Assembly: GCA_013365325.1 (NCBI GenBank)
Contig: JABVXV010000735.1
Span: 1,310-11,437 of the forward strand
DNA from: Dipetalonema caudispina
Taxonomy: Eukaryota > Nematoda > Chromadorea > Rhabditida > Onchocercidae
Direction of reading: 5' to 3'
Length of the DNA: 10,128 nucleotides
Position 1 is the first letter of the stretch, and every line of letters starts with the position of its first letter. The notes beneath the pieces were generated by a model. It had not been told where the DNA came from. It did no database searches and was given only the letters and a program-made list of their open reading frames with translations. Positions 7,737 to 10,128 of this stretch are shown here, piece after piece. The translations under genes were made by a program, and so were the position numbers.

Positions 7737-7880
7737 ATGATTAGTACGGAGAAAGTGGTGAAGAAAATAAAATCAAATGATGGGAAATTCATATTTTTCC
7801 TGTTTATTTGTATGAAGAATGTTTCTCGCACCGATTACCCATATTGCGCTTTTTTTCTCATTTACTCATTTATTTCCTAA
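7737..7880 (+). other. Short open frame with a hydrophobic tail, doubtful
   Basis: ATG 7737 opens 47 codons to TAA 7878-7880: a lysine-rich start, a run FIFFLFIC that could be a membrane segment, and a second hydrophobic stretch at the end. The minus strand here also yields a hydrophobic peptide after ATAAACAG. Both are what T-rich DNA tends to produce. There is no splice or neighbour support. Confidence 0.12.
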
Positions 7881-7997
7881 TGTTTTTACATATCAATAAT
7901 CAGCATAAAAATTCTTCACTCTCATGAAACAGTCTCTTTAACCATTTCAATTACATGACTGATTGAATTAAGTAAAAAAATAACACTTACTTGAGAA

Positions 7998-8078
7998 TTA
8001 TTCGGCGTCAATATGCATTCCTGTAATTCCTATTTCAAGTCCTTTACAACATGTCCATTTATATTTTAGTTCGGTCAT
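7998..8078 (-). other. Short protein-like open frame beside a strong minus-strand donor
   Basis: ATG at 8078 opens 26 codons ending at TAA 8000-7998, with Trp, a Cys pair and CKGLEIGI in the middle. Nine bases further on is a full consensus donor on the minus strand, CTCAA|GTAAGT (7991/7990). The stop comes before the donor in this frame. In another frame ECILTPNNSQ runs in phase 0 from GAATTACAG into the donor, as a possible micro-exon. CK-x(2-3)-IGI also occurs in the exon at 7550-7450, a weak hint of relatedness. Confidence 0.2.
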
Positions 8079-8134
8079 TCATATCATCTATTATTAATTA
8101 ATTTCCTAAAATTAAAATTAATTGTTTGTGTCAC

Positions 8135-8168
8135 CGATACTGTATTCCGTATTTTGAATGGATTTTTG
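8135..8168 (-). CDS. Possible 34-base internal exon of the minus-strand gene
   Basis: The piece lies between TTTGAACAG (ending at 8169) and TATCG|GTGACA (8135/8134) on the minus strand. It enters in phase 0 and leaves in phase 1, which fits both the phase-0 donor of the exon at 9155 and a phase-1 entry at 7550. The peptide is QKSIQNTEYSI. The whole minus-strand join would then be about 72 residues. The donor is weak and the exon tiny, so chance agreement is a real possibility. Confidence 0.2.
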
Positions 8169-9154
8169 CTGTTCAAAGTATATGTATGTAATGTGATAAA
8201 TGGTTGAAAAAAGGAAACAATGCATTAAAACAGATAACTGAAAAAATATAAAAATTTCTGATAATTGATTCTGACTGAAATTTGAAATGAATTCTTTTCG
8301 CTTTCGTAAATTGGATGAAATAATTTCAGTAATAATTAGTAGGCTAATTATATTTAAAAATATAAGATCGTTGAAAATCTGTTAGCGATTAATATATCAA
8401 ATTAATTTAAGCGAGAAATGCTGACTAATTGAATTGTCATTTGTATCTATTGACAAAATATTCACGTAAAAAGTATCTAAACTTTGGAGGTCACCTAGAA
8501 TTGAAAAGAAATCATTGGTTGATTCTAATCAAATTTAAAAAACTTAATCATTTTACTGATTAGTAAAGTTATATAATACTGAAGATTATTTTAAAACACT
8601 AAAGAAATTCAGAATACAAGCAATATTTGCTGCGAAAACAAAATTTTATCTGAAGCAGCCCTTAAACGACAATAAATTTCATTTAATCTTCTATGTATTT
8701 GTTATTTTTTTTTTTTAAAAATGAATATTACTGAAACCTTTTCCCATGAAAAAAATTTATTTATGATAATATGCATCTTTTATTAATAGTAGCTAAATCA
8801 CTGACACCTTATACCCTAATGTTATTCCATAATAGATCAGAACACGAAAAATCTATGAATTTTGCTTCTATGATCTAAAAACAGTTATTTCTTAAGTGGG
8901 CAAACAAAAATACAACAAAAAGAAAGAAAAGAAAAGATATTATTGCTATTCATACATCGATATTGTAAAATTAACTAAGACTATCCATATCCGTTAATAA
9001 ACAAAATAATTTTTACTTTTTAATTTTAAAAGATAATCTTAAAATATTTTTATATGCTGTAAACAGGTGCTAGCGAATTTAAGACAATTAATAATGGACA
9101 TTTATTTAATGAATAAAAAATTCATGAACTTAAAAAATTGTGAAAAAAACTTAC
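8169..9154. other. AT-rich stretch without a recognisable gene
   Basis: No protein-like frame longer than about 25 codons stands out on either strand. A strong minus-strand acceptor-like site, ATATTTTTTCAG, ends at 8231 (CTG on the plus strand at about 8230), but the sequence after it reads only a short Phe/His-rich peptide. A T run near 8706 is the only simple repeat. If the minus-strand gene is real, most of this is its first intron. Confidence 0.35.
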
Positions 9155-9260
9155 CTTTTCCTGTGCCGCAGTTATTGTGTTCATCGCGTTCTGAACTTAT
9201 TGTATTCTATCGTAACTTGAAATTCATGCAGTAAGCTTTCATCATGGAACTAATTAATAT
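9155..9260 (-). CDS. Candidate first exon of a minus-strand gene
   Basis: On the minus strand the exon follows TTCTTCTTTTCAG (ending at 9261), the best acceptor in the right half, and ends at GGAAAAG|GTAAGT (9155/9154), a full consensus donor. All frames through the first two thirds carry stops. The last 30 bases read ATG then TITAAQEK-type codons in phase 0 straight into the donor (MNTITAAQEK). That is the shape of a 5' untranslated leader with a start codon; in a nematode the acceptor could also take a trans-spliced leader. Downstream exons would lie leftwards; those at 8168, 7550 and 7410 can be joined in phase. Confidence 0.4.
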
Positions 9261-9479
9261 CTGAAAAGAAGAATCATATTATAAACTCATGTGAACAGTA
9301 AATTATTAGGGGTGCAAAATCATAATTCAGCGATTTAAAACATACATGCAACGGAAGTGAGTTGAATTTGAAACTTAATTAGACCAATTTAAACTTGGGC
9401 ATTTAATTCCATCAATAAGGTTACTAGTTATCAGTAAATTAATAGTTTTGAGAATACTTCTCAGCATTATCGTTAAGTG

Positions 9480-10128
9480 GAATAAGTCAAAAATGCATGC
9501 AATAAATTAAATCAACCAAAAAAAGTACAATAAGTAGAAGTAATGATGAAAGTTATCTAAAAACTTAAATTAACAAAAAAAAAAAAAGTCGGTAAAGATG
9601 GTAACAGAAAAGCATGTAATAAGTAAAAGAAGGCGTGTATGAAGAAGAAATAATCGACAAAAAATATAGAGGAAGAAAAATTGACAAAAATCATACAACA
9701 ACTAAAAGTAATTCGAAAATGCATGCAGCAGGGGAAATAGTATGCAATAAGTTAAACTGAGAAAAAGTAATGCAAGCAAATAATCTGACAAGTAGGATTA
9801 GCAAAGCATGCAATATGCAAAAGTGTGAAAAGCACACTATAAACTAAATACTAAGTAAATTCAGCAATAAAGACATGCAATAAATGAAATCAACAAAAAA
9901 GGTAATAACGTGCATAATACAAGCAACAGAAAAGAAAAATTACACTACACTAATTGAAATTAATACAAAATCATGCAGTAAGTAAATGCAACACGAAAAG
10001 CATGCAAAAAACAAAGTTAATAAAAAAAGATTTGGTAACTGCAAGTAATCACAAATATTATTTATTCATCAAGTGAAATTAGCAAAAACTAAAAAAAAAA
10101 AATCATGCAATTGGTAAATAAAATAAAA
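9480..10128 (-). repeat. Degenerate copies of the 27-base satellite in inverted orientation
   Basis: CATGCA-centred words followed by A-rich sequence recur, for example near 9493, 9613, 9718, 9740, 9806, 9873, 9972, 10000 and 10103. The fullest is GCATGCAATAA followed by ATTAAATCAACC and an A run. Read on the minus strand this gives T-run, ACTTATTGCATGC, the same order as the left array's T-run, ACTGATTGCATGC. Spacing is irregular, about 20 to 120 bases, so no clean array remains. Two looser copies lie at 9222 (TCATGCAGTAAG) and 9346. The block runs off the window end. Confidence 0.6.

Overview
The window looks like nuclear DNA of a small-intron metazoan, most likely a nematode. The base composition is very AT-rich. 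One clear multi-exon gene has GC-richer exons, introns of 41 to 129 bases, and acceptors of the TTTTCAG/TTTAG type. There are no bacterial operons, ribosome binding sites, rRNA or tRNA genes, or intact transposase or reverse transcriptase. A Trichinella-like clade I nematode would fit, but that is a guess from style and not from a recognised gene.

Left part (1-1800): a plus-strand gene of at least five coding exons (68-151, 193-485, 599-780, 894-971, 1101-1306), whose phases agree at every junction. It encodes about 280 residues: an acidic, probably coiled N-terminal half, one C2H2 zinc finger, one C2HC finger and a basic patch. The end is odd. The unspliced reading stops at TAA, while use of the last good donor and acceptor creates a TGA across the junction. 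A GC-richer sixth exon-like block follows.

Middle (1800-5850): no gene seen. It holds a purine-only A-rich tract (1913-2200) inside T-rich DNA, a short poly-T block flanked by an 11-base direct repeat (3052-3111), and about 3 kb of strongly T-biased sequence. It ends in a 27-base satellite of about 15 copies (5404-5809), with a perfect 9-base-stem hairpin just beyond (5821-5842). Worn copies of the same unit can be picked out upstream to about 4588.

Right part (5850-9480): less strand-biased DNA with two sets of short exon-like pieces that point towards each other. On the plus strand (6132-7292) is a split gene whose exons encode a diverged repeat of about 24 residues with an N-x-E start. 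Several junctions close in phase 1, but a frame break near 6250 and an ambiguous last exon leave it open whether it is intact. On the minus strand (9260 to 7357) is a possible small gene, supported by strong splice signals at 9260/9155 and a 39-base intron at 7449-7411.

Right end (9480-10128): A-rich and built from worn copies of the same satellite in the opposite orientation. The convergent gene pieces are therefore bracketed by inverted satellite blocks about 3.7 kb apart. That layout, and the unrecognised repeat protein inside it, are the most interesting things here. Nothing in the sequence proves a mobile element, and no function can be assigned to the bracketed genes.
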